Below, piece after piece: positions 24,701 through 36,300 of a stretch of 64,000 bases of DNA. Positions within the stretch are counted from its first letter, which is position 1; each line of letters begins with the position of its first letter. The position numbers and the translations under genes were made by a program. The DNA comes from Cladocopium goreaui (taxonomy: Eukaryota > Sar > Dinophyceae > Suessiales > Symbiodiniaceae): NCBI GenBank assembly GCA_947184155.2, contig CAMXCT020000253.1:155050-219049 (forward strand), read 5' to 3'. The notes below the pieces were generated by a model. That model had not been told where the DNA came from, searched no databases, and worked only from the letters and a program-made list of their open reading frames with translations.

Positions 24701-27700
24701 GATAGATATGGGGGTTTCCACAAATGGAGGTAGTACCCCAAAATGGATAGTTGATCATGGAAAATCCATGTATACATGGATGATTGTTCGGGGTACCCCC
24801 ATGACTTAGGAAACCTCCATATGGATTAAATGAGATAACGGGATATATATAATTGGATATATAATGGAATACAATTGGAATACATAATGGAATACCATTT
24901 AGATATGTAATGGTTCCAACATGTTCCACAGAATGGCGGTGACCACAAATGTTCATGTTGACAAAGTTGATGCCGAGATATTAAAGATTGCCACTATGAA
25001 AGTGTCATGGTCAAAAGATGGGAATATATCCATAAATAGTGGCTAATATCTGTTAATACCTACTAATCTGTAGCGATTCATAATGAAATCATCATATTAA
25101 TATAATATAATCCCATTTAATATGTTTATATATATAATATCCCATATTAATATAATATTATAATCATTCCATATTAATATTATATATATAATATGGCAAT
25201 CCATCCCATTTCATAGGAATCCCAACATCATGGGATTCCTAATCATTTTAAATTCATGTTTTCAGAATCCCAAGCAAGAATGAAAGACTGATGACCATGG
25301 CACAAGTTAAGAGATGAACATGATATAGAATATAGAATTTTGAAGACCTATGCCAATGAATGATAGGCTCTCTGGTAGTTAAAATTGCTATGTAAAACTC
25401 CATTTCTAGTGGGTAAGTCATCCCACTAAATAGGCCAACAAACCACAGCTTATATGTTTGTTTACTGGAGGATAAATCCCCATTGAATCTTCATTTTTCT
25501 TCGTTAAATCCGGTGAAATTCCAATTCTGATGCTAAAATCATGTCAGTTAAATCACCAAATGTTTGGTGACATGGGGTCAAAAATCACCATAAATCACCA
25601 TAAATCACCATGTTTTTTTTCTGGTTTTCACCGGTTAGATCCCCATCATACGACGAGTTGGCACCTGCATAGGTGATGTGTTCTTCATCATAGTAGATCC
25701 CCAAGCCGTGCGCCTGGGAGTGCCTCGCTCACAGATTTTTCCCATGGAACAGATGTTGTTCATGTTTTTTTGATGGAATGTATGTTTTCTTCGTGGTTTT
25801 CATGTGATATCATCGGGCTATATATAATATCTAAACTAATATGTGTTTAAATATATATATATATAATATAATATATAAATGTAAATATATATATATATAA
25901 CATATCATGGTTAATAGGGAGTTATATAATTGGATATTATTGGGATTTAGTGGGATTAAAAAGGGATATCCCAATGGTTGTTTAATAGAGATTTACTGTA
26001 ATGGGATATAACGGTTAATATCCATAGCGATTAAAAGTGGAATGAATACGAAGTTACATAAGTTAGCCTCTGGTGTCATCAGCTCTATGTCTTGCGGAAT
26101 GGAATATAATATCCATCAGCTCCTGTAATATAATAAAATAAAAGCGGAAAATCGACAATTCACTGCCAGATTCGTTGATTTTCCCAGTTATAAACCTCCA
26201 TGGTCCATGGCTGGATTTTCAACTGCCATGTTGCTTGATTACCGATCCGGGATACCCATGAACATAGACGTCTGGCGACTGACGACTGAATGTGAATAAC
26301 GTCCCAACGTCCCAAGCTGAGTTTGCAAGTTCCAGGTGGTTTTGAATGGTGACCTCACTGACCTCTCCTACTCAAATCAATTCAGTTTGCACCTCCACTG
26401 ACCGACATAGAAAACGCCATTGGAGTGTTTGAACCTCAGTTTGCGCCGAATGGAAATAGTCCAAACCTAGATCTTAAAGTCTTAGGCAGGATATTCCAGG
26501 ACTCTTGTTGCCAGTTTCCTTTGCAAAGTTGTGTAATTAGCACGGCTCTGTTCTACATGAATGAAACGGTTTTGCCAGAAGTTTTTTCGGCTTTGGGCTC
26601 TGTCTGGAAATGAAGTATTCCAAAATCCTACGGTCCATCAATGTTCATCTCTTCATCATTTTACCCACTCCAATTGCCATTCAAAGCCGGGATAGCCGGG
26701 ATAGCCCATTTCGAGACGCCATTTTTCAGCACTCAGAGCCAAACGTTCCTTTGCCGCTGGCCATGTTATTCTTCCAGAAGCCCTGGCAGCTGAAAAATGA
26801 TGAAAAATGTGTGACCTGGATTCAGAGTCATCTGGTTAGTGGTTGAGCCCTACCCCTCTGAAAAATATGCTCGTCAGTTGGGATGATGACATTCCCAACT
26901 GAATGGAAAAATACAATTCATATTCCAAACCACCAATCAGCCATGTTTCATGTTGTGATCTTTGTTCTATGTGCACTATGTGCACTTACCCTTCAGCAAC
27001 CTGACTCACATAGTTTTTGTTACACATGGCCCACTTATAGATGATTTGCTTGTCAAAGATGGTGATTTCCCCTAGCTATGTTAAATTGCCGAAGGCTATG
27101 TGAATGCTTATTAGATTCATTAGATCTCATAAGTGTATCTTACCTTAGGCGTCTCCGATGCGGGCGCTAAAATGCCTTCTCAGCTGCATCTCACATGACT
27201 GGGATAGGACGCTCCGACCAAGAAGTCATGTCGTGTTTCCCCCAAAACTAGATTTTTGTTGGTGTGTTATGTTTGTTCTTCCATTCATTTCTGGTTGATA
27301 CTTGGGTTCCAATGACTAATTAGAGTCATAATTAGAGTAGTGGGCTTCCGCCAAAACAACTTCTTCAACGCTTCCTGGTTCAACCTGGTTCATTGTGCAA
27401 GGTTCCCAACCCTTCACCAGTGTCCCCAACAAAAATCCTTGGATCCGACCTTGTAGTAAGCGCCATCTGGCCACACCTGCAGCTTCACCACAAAGAGATA
27501 TGGCTGGGGCATCGCTGCAAGCTGCTCTGTCCACTCCAAAATATTCATACTTCATTGGTATAAAGTCTACAAGTAAGATCCAGTAAGTACAGCATCCCAA
27601 CACAAGCTCTGTTTTAGCAAACTGAAAATCATGGTTCAAAACCTCATATTCCCGTGAAACTCCCAGAGAGTTTCACCCCAAAAAACGTACCTGAAGTCCA

Positions 27701-28440
27701 AGTCCACTTCTCTCGGCACCTGATGAGATCAGGGTCAACCATGACTTTTAACTGACAAACAAATGGTATTTAGCTCAGCAACGATGGTTACCATCTTGTT
27801 ATTTAACATAGCCATGGAAAATCCCCATTTTTAATAGGCAAACCATCTATAAATGGGCCATTTTCCATGGCTATGTTAAATAACCAGAGGGTAAGAGAAT
27901 TGAGCAACCAAACACGGCAATGTTCTGCGCCCCAGTCCCTGGGGACTGCGCAATAATGGTGACAAGCCGCCAAAAATGAAGATATTATCTCGTCAACAAA
28001 CATGAGGAAACCTCTCCTAAGCAATCCTTCCAGCTATGTTAGGAAACATCAGGGATAAACAACGAAATCATCTTATGTTCGCCCTCGTCGTCGCTCCATG
28101 AAATACTGCTTGCTTCATATACGTTACCCTCTGGTAATGACTAACATAGCTATTGAAAATGGTGATTTATAGTGGATTTTCCCATTAAAAATGGTTCCCA
28201 TTAAAAATGGTGATTTTCCATAGTTATGTTAGTTTACCAGAGGGTAATATCGTAAAGATTCCCAGTTCGCGGATTATGAAAATATATGAACCTCAAACTC
28301 ATCGGGGCCGCAAAGCCCCCGAATCGAAGTTGCTGGTCCTGTTTTCTTTGTGACATATCCATATAAATACGCAATATTCATATCAGGTTATCAACATAAC
28401 AGCTATAATATATATATATATATACATAGCAATATATATA

Positions 28441-28472
<32 letters not shown>

Positions 28473-28616
28473 CATGTGTATATATATATGTATTGTATAA
28501 ATTATATAATATACACAGATCATATATAGAATTCATTTCTTTCTTCTCCTCCCACTGGGCTCCCCAGGCCCATCCACTCGCCATCGTAATAAGCTCCGCT
28601 TCGGAAGACGTATTTC
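21127..28616 (-). CDS. Gene F: MORN-repeat protein, partial exon chain
   Basis: Five very short exons join in consistent phase on the minus strand: 28616-28570 (ends with a GC donor), 27719-27691, 27476-27450, 26782-26740 (GC donor) and 25727-25665. Joined, the first two read GAYYDGEWMGAERSGLGLQ, the next two VWPDGAYYK and GFWKNNMASGKGTF, and the fifth includes SQAHGLGIYYDEEHITYA. These are MORN repeats (Y-x-G-x-W/F, then G-x-G), which usually bind membranes or scaffold cytoskeletal proteins. A probable last exon at 21184-21127 encodes RYAGNFLRGAKHGAGDT and stop. Two splice-bounded, phase-0 candidates (24445-24356, containing NGWMTNLEVLATSS; and 22143-22049) may belong here but lack MORN sense. 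Upstream exons are not found; the gene may continue into gene H. Introns carry MITEs. Confidence 0.6.
21245..21348. mobile_element. MITE family 1 copy
   Basis: A 104-bp element from TACCCTCTGGTAATTAA to TTAAATTACCAGAGGGTA. The two halves (AACATAGCTATGGAAAATC and the CATTTTCAATAGCTATGTT arm) pair as a long hairpin. Ends in TA, as expected for a TA target duplication. Confidence 0.85.
21697..21725. repeat. TA microsatellite
   Basis: An uninterrupted TA run of nearly 30 bp in non-coding DNA. Confidence 0.9.
22230..22345. repeat. AT-rich microsatellite region
   Basis: TATATA and TTATTATTA runs in a row. No gene is seen. Confidence 0.8.
22485..22577. mobile_element. Degenerate hairpin MITE
   Basis: GGTAATTTAACGTGGC on the left pairs with GCCACGTTTGATTAC on the right. 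The layout resembles family 1 but the outer TACCCTCTGG end is eroded. Confidence 0.4.
22723..22816. mobile_element. MITE family 2 copy (CTGGTTGGTGGTT termini)
   Basis: Inverted ends CTGGTTGGTGGTTT and AAACCACCAACCAG enclose about 94 bp with the conserved inner word CCCTCTGAAAAATATTAGTC. Non-coding. Confidence 0.85.
22865..23230. other. Unassigned stretch, open on both strands
   Basis: Both strands stay open for about 100 codons, and neither translation is recognisable. The minus strand has a weak MORN-like run (FSGGAFQHGSENG), so an exon of gene F is possible, but I cannot find matching splice sites. Confidence 0.2.
23250..23365. repeat. Degenerate tetranucleotide repeat (TCTA/TCTG)
   Basis: Successive TGTA, ATCT and CTGT units. 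Low complexity, non-coding. Confidence 0.8.
23401..23500. mobile_element. MITE family 3 copy
   Basis: A 100-bp near-perfect hairpin: TTCAATGGATTGGTTTAAGG at the left end is the inverse of CCTTAAACCAATCCATTGAA at the right end. A second copy lies at 54272-54370 and a broken one around 28650-28800. Confidence 0.85.
24217..24326. mobile_element. MITE family 1 copy
   Basis: From TACCCGGCCTGGTAAAC to TTGCCAGAGGGTA, with the conserved centre CATTTTTAATGGGAAAACTC. It ends 29 bp from a candidate exon donor at 24355, so it probably sits in an intron. Confidence 0.8.
24488..25210. other. AT-rich low-complexity stretch
   Basis: Repeated ATATATGG, GGGATTATAT and TAATATAA words. I see no gene. Confidence 0.6.
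25464..25520. repeat. Dispersed repeat copy, shared with 384-445
   Basis: Matches the repeat at 384-445 around AAATCCCCATTGAA and TTTCTTCGTT. A neighbouring CTCTGGTAGTTAAAATTGC at about 25370 may be a broken family 1 MITE end. Confidence 0.45.
25840..25905. repeat. AT microsatellite
   Basis: TATATA runs broken by AAATG. Non-coding. Confidence 0.8.
26832..26940. mobile_element. MITE family 2 copy
   Basis: CTGGTTAGTGGTTGAG at the left and CCAAACCACCAATCAG at the right, with the inner words CCCTCTGAAAAATATG and CGTCAGTTGGGATGAT. Terminal repeats have diverged by a few bases. Confidence 0.75.
27789..27893. mobile_element. MITE family 1 copy
   Basis: A 105-bp hairpin from TACCATCTTGTTATTTAACA to TGTTAAATAACCAGAGGGTA. 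The arms are nearly complementary around ATAGCCATGGAAAAT. Lies between MORN-gene exons. Confidence 0.85.
28125..28246. mobile_element. MITE family 1 copy
   Basis: From TACCCTCTGGTAATGACTAA to TTAGTTTACCAGAGGGTA, with a small internal duplication of CCATTAAAAATGG. Confidence 0.85.
28408..28520. repeat. TA microsatellite cluster
   Basis: Several TA runs separated by CATAGCAA, TATCATGTG and similar short interruptions. Confidence 0.85.
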
Positions 28617-28676
28617 CTCCATGAAGATCATGGGATTTTATGGGGCTTTCCGGTTAAACTGTTCCCTTAAACCAAT

Positions 28677-28790
28677 CTGGTTGGTGGTTCTAACATGTTT
28701 TAACCATCTTGAAAAGCATGAGTTCGTCAATGGGAAGGATTATCCCATATATTATGGAAAATAACATTCATGTTTGAAACCACCAACCAG
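28677..28790. mobile_element. MITE family 2 copy nested in a family 3 remnant
   Basis: CTGGTTGGTGGTTCTAAC to GAAACCACCAACCAG. It is flanked by CAAT on both sides, a 4-bp target duplication. The flanks joined without it give CCCTTAAACCAATCCATTG, the right end of family 3, so the insertion is nested. Confidence 0.8.
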
Positions 28791-29190
28791 CAATCCATTG
28801 ATCCAACTATTGCTGGATTTTCCAGCGGAACTGATGACAGAGGGTACCCTCTGGTAATCATCAATTATGAACGCCATGGCCCATGAAATGCCCATGAACA
28901 TAGATGATTTACCCAAGCGACAAAATAAGCTGAGAAGCAAGTGGGCATGTCATGATTCCAAGTAGTGTGCTAGGCCTGCTAGGCTCCTGTTGCTTCATGT
29001 CAACCTAAGAAAAACTGCTGACTTCACCCTTAAGATTTAAGCCCGTCCGGTTCTTGGGCCACTTGTGTCATCATACGATCCACATATGGTGAATTTACAG
29101 AATCAGTTTATCCCAAGCTTCAAACTTCAAATTGTTATTCATGATGTATCATTAATTTGAATCCCACTACCATGGTTTAAAAGTTTTACC

Positions 29191-29510
29191 TTAATGACTA
29201 CTCTGATTCGGACATATTATGTAGGTGAGCACTGGTGAAGCAGGGTCAGATCTTCTTGGCGCACAGATGATGTGCAAAAATCCCTGACTCAGAAAAATCT
29301 GGTTTTTGACCCAGTTTCCATCTTTTGTTGCCTCGTGTTGCTGTGAATACAGTACATACATAGTATAATAATACCATGTATATAAACATATATACATAAG
29401 TATTAATATGTTGTACATATATATATACATACCTTATGTAACAAAATTACATTCATATTATATATACATATTAAATACTATGTATATGTACATATTAAGG
29501 CAATGCACCG
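29191..29510. other. Unassigned stretch with AT repeats
   Basis: Minus-strand reading around 29330-29230 gives NWVKNQIFLSQGFLHIICA, which could be an exon, but no clear splice pair brackets it. The rest is AT-rich. Confidence 0.2.
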
Positions 29511-29639
29511 ACCAACTCCATCCCAGCTAGTGCGTCAAAGCATCTCATCTGCACTGGAAAACTATGGAAAACTATGCAAATATTGGAGCCAGTCATTGGC
29601 TGAACATTTCGAGAGTGAGAAACGTTCAGCAACAATCAT

Positions 29640-30310
29640 CGTCTTGACAAAAATCATCAAAATAATGAAAAATCATAAAAAATCATAAAAAATCATCAAA
29701 AATCATCAAGCATCATCAAAAATCATGACAAATCATCAAACATCATGAAAAATCATCAAAAATCATCAAACATCATGAAAAATCATCAAAAATCATCACA
29801 AATTCATCAACATCATCAAAAATCATCAAACATCATCAAATCATCAAACATCATCAAAAATCATCAAACATTATCAAAAATCATCAAACATCATGAAAAA
29901 TCATCAAAAATCATCACAAATTCATCAACATCATCAAAAATCATCAAAAATCATCAAACATCATCAAACATCATCAAAAATCATCAAGCATCATGAAAAA
30001 TCATGAAACATCATCAAACATCATGAAAAATAATCAAACATCATCACAAATTCATCAACATCATCAAAAATCATCAAACATCATCAAAAATCATCAAACA
30101 TCATCAAACATCATCAAACATCATCAAACATCATCAAACATCATCAAAAATCATCAAACATCATCAAAAATCATCAAACATCATCAAACATCATCAAAAA
30201 TCATCAAACATCATCCAAAAATCATCAAAAATCATCAAACATCATCAAAAATCATCAAACATCATCAAACATCATCAAAAATCATCAAACATCATGAAAA
30301 ATCATCAAAA
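29640..30310. repeat. 10-bp minisatellite (AATCATCAAA / CATCATCAAA)
   Basis: About 670 bp of 10-bp units, mostly alternating AATCATCAAA and CATCATCAAA with occasional GAAA or CACAAATTCA variants. It begins only about 10 bp past the stop of a putative terminal exon of gene H (30321). The long His/Gln/Ser-rich open frames across it are repeat artefacts. Confidence 0.95.
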
Positions 30311-30320
30311 ATCCCATATT

Positions 30321-33300
30321 TCATCCAAAGAATCCACGGCTTTTCCGAAGCTTGGCAGCTAGCTTTTTCTCCCAGGTCCTGCGCGAAGCTTCGATGGGCC
30401 ACTTCATCTTCCGGAGCTCTGGGATCTGACGATGGCATGCTTCCATGGCATGTTTCCATAGGGCCCCAATAGCTGGACGCTTTAAAACGTGGAAAATCCA
30501 TAGGAAAATCCATGGGAAAATCCATCTATAAATGGATGGTTTATAGTGGAAAATCCATCTATAAATGGATGATTGTTTGGGGGCTAGCCCTATGACTTAG
30601 GACACCCTCAAATGGTGAACGTTGGTTGATGTTACCACTAACCCCTATGGCATCCAGCCGTAGCTTCTATTCGGAAGCATTGCGGGTAGCATTTAGGACT
30701 TCTAGGTACCTGCTATAAGGAAGTGTTTAGATCCACAAAAATACATAATTGATATTAAATGATCATAATTGCATATCATGAGGCTTCAAGTAATACATTC
30801 GTGATGCGTCCAGAATTCTCCAGTATCATGGAACAAATGAAGACTGGACCCCCGGTGCATGCGGATTTGCCCTGCGGTCAGCAAATTTGGCAGTACAAAG
30901 AACCCCTTGTTTTTTGTTGGCAAACAAATGCAACAAACAATGCTCATGTGTATGTTCCTGAAAACTTGTATCGAGATGCATCGAGTACCAAACGCTCTGT
31001 TCACACGGCTTTGGTTTAGGATCAGATGTCCAGCTTGGATTTCAGGATGTTCTTACGGTAGACCATAGGTTGGTCCAAAAGCGAAGTAGGCAGTTCCCAG
31101 TATGAAAGTCGATGGTGGCTTCAAATTCAAGTTTGTCTGATGGGATTTTGATCATGGACATTGTGGACATCCAGCTGGAACAACTTGCGACTGACCTTGG
31201 TTTGGATCAGGGCTACTACTTTTTAGTTGGATGGTAAAGCAATTCATCTTCAAGAGATACAGTAATTCTAAGTTTAAGAAACACCCTTGTGATGCACTGC
31301 AGGCAGACCTGATATGACCCATCTGTAGCAGGATGTTCTGTGAACAAATCCTGGCGATCTTGTACTTCCATGTCCATCCCGGTTAGGGAACATCAGTACC
31401 CTCTGGTAAACAAACACTTCGCGAACTGGAAGCCATGGCCCAGTCGAAATAGTTGATTTACACATAAAAATAGCATGGTGATGTTTTCCCATGGTTTTCC
31501 CATGGTTTTCCCATGGTTTTCCTATTAAAAATGGTGATGTTCCATGGTTTTTTGTATGTTTACCAGGCCGGGTAACTTGACCCATCCATCGTCACCTCCG
31601 CCTTAAAGTAGTTTTCCCAGTAGGGACCCCCACTTCCTCAGATGAACAAGTGCTGTCAAACATCAGCCCATCTCAGGGTTATGTGACATGAAACCACACC
31701 CAAAACGGTTTGTTATCAAATGGGATGAGCTTCAAATGAGTTTCCATATCTTGTTTCTCATATGTAATTATATATAATAATATACAATCATATTTAATTA
31801 TATACAATCATATACAATAATATACAATCATGTATAATCATATAAAAACAAACAAAACAATATAATTAATCATATATATATATTATCAAATAATAATATT
31901 ATATATATTAAAAAAAACATAATATATATATATATATTATATATATTATAATCATAATATATACTCATATATACTCATATATACATATGTGGATAAATTC
32001 AAATAGAATCGGGAAGAAATGGGGCAAACAGAGGTAAAAATGGGTAAATCTTGGAATGCATTCCAGTCAAAAAAAAGAAATGATTCACCAAGCATCACCA
32101 AGCTATATCCTTTCCAGTGAATTCCTGATCACCCTTAGAGAGACCACAAGATACCAGCTATGGTAAGCTATGGTATGCTAGGTTGGTTTAGAGTTTAGAA
32201 CTAACATCTGGTTGGTGGTTGAGCCCTACCCCTCTGAAAAATGATGGAGTTCGTCAGCTGGGATGATGACATTCCCCAACTGAATGGAAAGTCATAAAAT
32301 TCATCTTACATATATGGATTACCAATATATGATTGGATTCTTGATATATAATAGACATCCAATTACATTATATCATTGGATATTCCAAATGTTCCAGTCA
32401 CCACCAACCAGCTTTAGGACGAACAAACCGATTTTGCGATTTGTAGATCTCGATTTCACCCGTGAAAAATGCTGAGATGTCCGACGGAAAAGCGCCCCTT
32501 CGCCATCACCTTCCGCTGGAGAAGGCCAGTCAGGAGGCCGGCTTTGTCAATGGCCAGGATAAGGCAATTTTCATGGCAATTTTCATCGGGAACATGATGA
32601 TAATCTATGATGATATCCTATGATGATAATCGATTTGGCAATTTCTATTGGGGGGTACCCGATTTTCATGATTATATGATATCCTATGAGGCCATGATGA
32701 TCTATGATGACAATCTATGGGAGTATCCCAATGATGATCATCTATGGTATCTTAGTTTTAAGACAAACTTGGGTTTTGAGCCACTCCCAAAAGCCTCCTG
32801 CTCGCAGGTTTGCTTCAGGCCACCCCGAACTGGTGGCTCCTGCGGTGAAAATGTTGCGGAGATGATGCAGCCGGAAGTCATCTTTTTTCACCCTCTAAAT
32901 TAAGAGTTCGACCCTGGCAGATAGGGGTTGGAAATGTTGTTTCCATGAAAAATGGAATATTTTCAGACTCTATATATTGCTTGGGATTATATGCGGATTT
33001 CCCAGCTAGCCATGTTTGATGAGACAGGAGGGTAGGTAACCAACATTAATTAACCATGATGATAATAGTTATATATCAATGTATAAAATGTATCATCATT
33101 TATCAACCATAATTTATATAATATAATTTATATCCATTAATCTGGGTAAATTATTCCATAATTCACTGCAACAGTTCGGCCATATTGGGACAATCCCCTT
33201 CTAACTAACTATGATTCCAGGCTTCGGTCACGACGTGAGGTCAGTTTCTATCAGGAGTTGCTACAGGCGAAAGGACCGTCCATGTGTGACATCGAAGCCC

Positions 33301-36300
33301 GGAATTAATGGTCCGGAAGATGAATTTCCCAATTTCCCATGGATTTTCCTGTGATGTAGCCATAACATTGCCATAAATATGTAATTACATATATATATAT
33401 ATGGTTTCCATGTGAAATTTAGGGGCTGTAATAAGCCATAGCGTTTGTTCATTGAAATTCTATACAGCTCCAACAGAACCCCCAGACTGTCCAGCCATAC
33501 CCCTGGCGCCGCGCCGCTCCTAGCATTTCAACCTTAACCAATGCAAAAGATGTGACAGCGCATTGAACGTTGGTGACTCCCGACAACGGTAAGGGTTTTG
33601 CATATGATTTGCGTTTTTGCCCATCTTATTGTTCCGTATTCCAAAAACCAAATGATGAAATCATTCAACCAGTCTGGATGTTGGTGAAATCTTGAATGTG
33701 TCTGCAATCGTTCAAAAGGCCTCGAGATTTCATAGAATTCATCAGCCCCCCAAAAAAACATGGCTGTTATTCCAATGGAATTTTTATGGCCAGGGTGGAA
33801 ACAACAATTTTTCGAACCGTGAACCGGCGCCTTTTTCATCCATTTTAACCGTTTTCGTATGGTGATTGTTTGTATATAGAACTAAAAACATCACAGATGA
33901 GGAGTTTCATCGCGATTTCCGTTGCGATACCCTCACTGCCTACAGTAGTGGTTTCAAGCCGGAAAATCATCAGCAATCGCACCTGGTCGCCCTCGCAATT
34001 CACATCCTTGGTTAGCCACCCCAGATGCTTTTGGGTGGGAAAAATAGCTGGGTAGAGAGATAGGCTATCATTGAAGTATGGGTTGGAGCAACCCTCTCTT
34101 ACCATCTCTTACCCTCTGGTTATTTAACATAGCCATGGAAAATCCATTATAAATGGAGGTTTCTAGCTGGAAAAATCATCTATAAATGGACCATTTTCCA
34201 TAGCTATGTTAAATAGCCAGAGGGTACCTTCCGGTAGATATACGGAAAAGCTACCATGTTGGGATCATTTTCGGGAAACCCATGGACTGAAAAAGATTAA
34301 CATCCAGCTCTCTTTGGAGCTTTCGATTTGGGCCTCCAAAGCGAGGTCCTTTCACTAAAGGACCTTATAGGGTCAAAAGGTCCTTTGGGCAAAGGCCCTT
34401 ATAAACGCTATATATATACATATTGTAGATTTTCATTATACTAGAATATATATACATATACATACACATAAGTATAACAATAATATGTATGTATATATAA
34501 TATATATATATATATATATTATATATATTATATATATATATTAATTATATATATTATATATATATAATTGTCAAAACTTGTTTTTACCTTGACCATTCAA
34601 CATGCACCTACCTAATTACCATGTTTCTGCCACTTGGGTCGGAGCAGTCGCATAAAAAAGCTCAGCTTTCAAGATTCAAAGGCGGATGGCACTTCAAAAG
34701 CAGCAAAAGACGCTTCATAGTGCCTTCAAAAAAGCGGCTAGCGGCTAGCGGACTTTCCGACATCTCAAAATGTCCCCTAACTCACGGTGCTTTCACGCTA
34801 TGGAAGGTCCTTTTCACCCTCATTCACGCGGATTCACACGCAAATTTGCTCGCCTCACACGTAGAACAAACAAAAACAATGCTATTTTGGACGTTCAAAG
34901 TAGCCATTAAAATTAAGTGTGGACTGACTGGCTGCAGAAGTGGATTAGCCAGCGTCAGTGCTCAGTGGAGGGTCATTAGGTTGTCCTTGGGAAGTCTTTA
35001 TGGGTCTGTGTTCCTATTTGCGCGCTGCTTGTATTGACAGGCCTTGGTTTTAAATAATGTGTTTATCTCTGGTAAACTAACAGTTTGCTATTGAAAATTG
35101 CCATTGAAATAGTGGATCTACCCGTTAAAAATGGTGGATCTTTCCATCGTTTTTTCTATGTTCACCGGAGGGTATCTCTGCCCATGTAGATATGGGCCAT
35201 CTGCCCAGGTGTCCGGAAAGTCATAGGTAACACTGGATCGCTACTGAAACATGTTAACCTGGTAACCCCCTCCGATGTCTATAGCTGGTTGGTGGTTGAC
35301 CTAAAAACTGGGATATCTGGTTATTATGGTTATTATGGTAGGTATATGGTTAATGATGATGGTTATTATTAATGGTTAATGATGGTTAATTAATAATAAT
35401 CTGGTTGGTGGTTGACCTACTCCTCTGAAAAATGATGGAGTGAGTTCGTCAGTTGGGATGATTTTTCCATTCCCCAACTGTTTCTGGAAAGTCATAAAAT
35501 TCCATGGTTCCAAACCACCAACCAGGATATCTATAGAATCCGGATATCTATAGATTGATAGTCCCATATCACATTCCCATGGTAACACATCATATTCCCA
35601 TGATTGAAACCTCATGAAAGCTCTATATTCATCAACCCTCTGGGGTAACCCACCTTCGTTACCTTGCAGCATGGCTCCCCTGGGTCCTCGCCGAAAGATC
35701 AGGATCGAAGAGGGACCAAGAACTCGTGTCAACACAATGATTTAACGATTATCTGAAAAACAAAAAAACATGTGTACATGTGTACATATATTTATTTCTA
35801 TATAATTATATATGTATAGTATTATATATATAGTATCAACTGTCATGGTAATTGGCTGCATCATGATCCGCGGCCGCGGCCAGCAAGTCCTTGCTCACAA
35901 GCTATTAACAAGTCCTAAAATCATCTAAAATCCCTATGAAAAAAAAAAAACATTCATTCACAAGCCTATGATCTGAGATGGGTCAAGCTTTTGAAACCAT
36001 CAATGAGGACACCAAGTTGGTGACGACGCTGGATCGATCTCCTTGGAGGCGTTGGGAAGGCCACACACAGCTTGGTCCTTCAGCACCTACGCTGGCGGTG
36101 GCTTCACAATGGAACTGGGGAAACGCGCGTTTTCAGCGTCATTCAGAAATCGCTGCGGCAAATTCTACAACTGGTTGGTGGTTTTTCGCCTACCCCTCTG
36201 AAAAATGAGGGGTTGTGAGTTCGTCAGTTGCGGTTATGAACTTCCCAATATGATGGGAAAGTCATAAAATTCCATGGTTCCAGTCACCACCAACCAGACA

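Noticed and set aside
29640-30310. CRISPR array
   Set aside because: The units are contiguous 10-bp tandem repeats with no unique spacers, in a eukaryotic context.
29745-30472. His/Gln/Ser-rich proteins
   Set aside because: Translations of the 10-bp minisatellite.
34621-35037. Plus-strand 138-codon open frame
   Set aside because: No recognisable domain, no splice context, and it is opposite in strand to every supported gene nearby. Not strong enough to annotate.
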